Shown: positions 5,246-6,807 of the stretch, piece after piece
How the letters are laid out: every line of letters begins with the position of its first letter
Numbering within the stretch: the stretch's first letter is position 1
Assembly (NCBI GenBank): GCA_002369325.1
Contig: DFDU01000002.1
Location: 1-6,807 of the forward strand
DNA length: 6,807 nucleotides
Direction: 5' to 3'
DNA from: Lachnospiraceae bacterium UBA3820
GTDB taxonomy: Bacteria > Bacillota > Clostridia > Lachnospirales > Lachnospiraceae
Translations under genes and position numbers: made by a program
The notes under the pieces: model-generated
Told to the model about the DNA's origin: nothing
Database searches by the model: none
Seen by the model: only the letters and a program-made list of their open reading frames with translations

Positions 5246-6807
5246 TTATTGTGCTGCAGGGTCGATACCTTGCATATATTGCTGCAACACCTGTTTGTTT
5301 GCTTCTATATCCGGTAAAAGAACCGCCATACCGTCAACATATGTTGCCTGATATGTTCCTTCCGCAGGAAGATAAAAGCTGTTCATTCCTCCCTTTGAAC
5401 ATCTTATATAGGCAAAGCCTGCTTTAAGCATATTCTTAGTGGTCATATCAGTTATAATATGCGGACAAACGCCATCAAGAACCTTAAAGCCTTTTAGCAA
5501 ATGTCCGTGCTTAACCTTATCTATAACGGCATTTATAACAAATCTTTGTCTGTTGGTTCTGTCCCAATCGGAATTACCGACATGTCTTATACGAGAATAA
5601 CCAAGCACCTGTCCCGGAGTCATATTATTTACACCCTCATGAAGATTCCAAGTTTCAACGGCAACCTCATCTGTTGTTCCAAGCTCGGGATGCTCGTTAA
5701 GATAAGCCGCTTCTTCTGCGGTAAGTTCAATATCAAGATTACCGACAGCTGTCATGGCTTCCATAAATCCACCGAAATCAACAAGAGCATTTCCGTCAAT
5801 CTTTATACCGAGATTTTCCTCAATTGTCTGATCAAGCAAATCTATTCCGCCAAATGCAAAGGCAGCATTCACTCTGTTTCCGCCATATCCCGGAATATTT
5901 ACATACATATCTCTCATTATGGATGTAAGCGTTACGGTATGCGTCTTTTTATTTATTGTACAAAGAATTATGGTATCGGCTCTTTGCATACCCTCACCTT
6001 CTCTTGCATCCTGTCCGATGAGAAGGATATTATATACATCTCCGTGGAAATTGTCACTTCTTTTTGAGACCACGGTTTCGACTCTTTCCATCTTGTTAAG
6101 AGCTCGAACCACTAAAAACATACCTGTACCAAATAAAATCGCAAATATTAGAAGTAAAACGATTACGATTTTTAATACCGGATGTTTCTTCTTCTTTTTC
6201 TTTCCGTTTTTAGGAATATTATTCTGTTGCATATTTTCCTGTTGCATATCATGTCTCATATTCTTTTGTTTAGAACCGTTTTGCGGTTGCATATTTTCCT
6301 GCATCTTACGTGTATGTTGAGATTGTCTTGCCGTATGCTGCGATTGTTGCATTCCCTGCGGCTGTCTCATGCGTTGCGGCTGTTGCATATCCTGTGGCTG
6401 TCTCATACGTTGCGGCTGTTGCATATCCTGCGGCTGTCTCATACGTTGCGGCTGTTGCATATCCACGGGCTGTCTTGTACGCTGCGGTTGTATATTCTGA
6501 GAAGCCTGTCCTTCGTACTGTGGCTGTTCAATATACTGTGATTGAGAACCTGTATAAATCGGATTTTGAACACTCGTATATTGCGGAGCATTCATTGGTG
6601 TCTGAATATTTGTATGCTGTACAATATTCATAGGATTTTGAATATATGTCTGCTGTGTATTATGTACAGGTCTTTGTGAAGAATTGTTAGAAGAAAATGC
6701 ACTATCAGAAAATGCACTATCAGAATTATATGAATTTCCGGATGAAAACGCACTGTCTGAAAACGCGCTGTCCGAAAATGCGCTGTCCGAAAATGCACTG
6801 TCCGAAA
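5246..6807 (-). CDS. LytR-CpsA-Psr (LCP) family wall-polymer ligase with long repetitive cytoplasmic tail (5' partial)
   Basis: The visible part encodes 519 residues and the frame is still open at the window edge, so the N-terminus is missing. Numbering from the first in-window ATG (6631): a Gln/Met/Arg/Pro-rich tail with a 12-residue repeat (about 55-105), a lysine cluster GKKKKKKH (143-150), one membrane helix (about 152-176), and an extracellular LCP domain (about 197-380). The domain has NILLIGQDAR (201-210), QRADTIIL (216-223), SIMRDMYV (237-244), NRVNAAFAFGG (252-262), YSRIRH (345-350) and DRTNRQR (357-363), including the conserved Arg/Asp residues that bind the polyprenyl-pyrophosphate substrate. 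LCP enzymes transfer teichoic acids or capsular glycans from lipid carriers to peptidoglycan, outside the membrane. I reject 6631 as the start because no Shine-Dalgarno sequence precedes it and 58 further in-frame codons, partly an ordered DSAFS repeat, lie upstream. A terminator follows at 5232-5178. Confidence 0.92.
   Translation of the reverse strand, partial: SDSAFSDSAFSDSAFSDSAFSSGNSYNSDSAFSDSAFSSNNSSQRPVHNTQQTYIQNPMNIVQHTNIQTPMNAPQYTSVQNPIYTGSQSQYIEQPQYEGQASQNIQPQRTRQPVDMQQPQRMRQPQDMQQPQRMRQPQDMQQPQRMRQPQGMQQSQHTARQSQHTRKMQENMQPQNGSKQKNMRHDMQQENMQQNNIPKNGKKKKKKHPVLKIVIVLLLIFAILFGTGMFLVVRALNKMERVETVVSKRSDNFHGDVYNILLIGQDAREGEGMQRADTIILCTINKKTHTVTLTSIMRDMYVNIPGYGGNRVNAAFAFGGIDLLDQTIEENLGIKIDGNALVDFGGFMEAMTAVGNLDIELTAEEAAYLNEHPELGTTDEVAVETWNLHEGVNNMTPGQVLGYSRIRHVGNSDWDRTNRQRFVINAVIDKVKHGHLLKGFKVLDGVCPHIITDMTTKNMLKAGFAYIRCSKGGMNSFYLPAEGTYQATYVDGMAVLLPDIEANKQVLQQYMQGIDPAAQ
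6346..6489 (-). repeat. 36-bp tandem repeat coding a 12-residue MQQPQRMRQPQD unit
   Basis: Four tandem copies of a 36-base unit start at 6346, 6382, 6418 and 6454 within the LCP gene. The middle two are nearly identical; the outermost pair is diverged, the one at 6454 most. The unit is a multiple of three, so copy changes keep the frame. The protein unit is MQQPQRMRQPQD or close variants, lying in the cytoplasmic tail. It is coding, not a CRISPR array, because there are no spacers. Confidence 0.9.
6692..6807 (-). repeat. 15-bp tandem repeats coding DSAFS pentapeptides, running off the window edge
   Basis: In the LCP reading frame this stretch encodes repeated DSAFS. There are four copies from the window edge down to 6746 (plus the start of a fifth), a short break SGNSYNS, then two more copies at about 6724-6692. 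The DNA period is 15 bases (plus-strand form TCCGAAAATGCGCTG and variants), with synonymous changes such as TCG/TCA/TCT for Ser and GCG/GCA for Ala, which suggests the peptide is conserved more than the DNA. More copies probably lie beyond 6807. Confidence 0.88.

Noticed and set aside
5501..6067. A 188-codon plus-strand open frame opposite the LCP domain
   Set aside because: The minus strand encodes the conserved LCP motifs across the same stretch; the plus-strand product has no recognisable domain.
6346..6489. 36-bp direct repeats resembling a small CRISPR array
   Set aside because: The copies are directly adjacent with no spacers, the period is a multiple of three, and the repeat is translated in frame within a longer protein.
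6310..6633. Plus-strand open frames of up to 119 codons opposite the Gln-rich repeat of the LCP gene
   Set aside because: They are antisense shadows of the 36-bp repeat, giving monotonous Ala/Val or Leu/His/Arg peptides with no ribosome binding site, while the minus-strand frame encodes a protein joined to a clear LCP domain.
6692..6807. 15-bp direct repeats as iterons or a replication or protein-binding array
   Set aside because: They keep one reading frame, encode a constant pentapeptide with synonymous differences, and continue into the LCP coding frame without a stop.

Overview
The window is AT-rich, densely packed DNA in which every supported gene is on the minus strand. AGGAGG-type ribosome binding sites, a sigma-A type promoter, a ribosomal L21 leader and a LytR-CpsA-Psr (LCP) cell-wall protein point to a low-GC Gram-positive Firmicute. 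A clostridial source (Lachnospiraceae-like) is my best guess, but it is an inference from style and not from any match.

In the direction of transcription (high to low coordinates) the layout is as follows. (1) 6807-5246 is an LCP-family wall-polymer ligase with a very long, low-complexity cytoplasmic N-terminal tail. Its frame stays open to the window edge, so its true start lies outside. (2) 5232-5178 is a hairpin terminator. (3) 5178-5015 is an intergenic stretch with a perfect 20-bp dyad, a possible promoter and the ribosome binding site of the next operon. (4) 5014-168 is a tight five-gene operon: ABC ATPase, two ABC-2 membrane proteins, a DesK/NarX-type histidine kinase and a NarL/LuxR-type response regulator. 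(5) 159-1 holds a near-consensus promoter, an L21 leader RNA and the first 13 codons of rplU.

The five-gene operon is a self-contained sense-and-export module. The kinase probably senses a membrane-active compound or the membrane state and phosphorylates the regulator. The regulator probably controls the operon, with the dyad at 5115-5134 as the obvious candidate site, and the ATPase plus two permeases form the exporter. The gene set matches the LnrJKLMN (YfiJKLMN) linearmycin-resistance module of Bacillus subtilis, but with the transporter genes first and the two-component genes last. The substrate cannot be read from the sequence.

The least ordinary part is the N-terminal tail of the LCP protein: an in-frame DSAFS pentapeptide repeat running off the window edge, then a Gln/Met/Arg/Pro-rich 12-residue repeat, then a lysine cluster before the single membrane helix. 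I see no mobile element, CRISPR array, tRNA or defence system.
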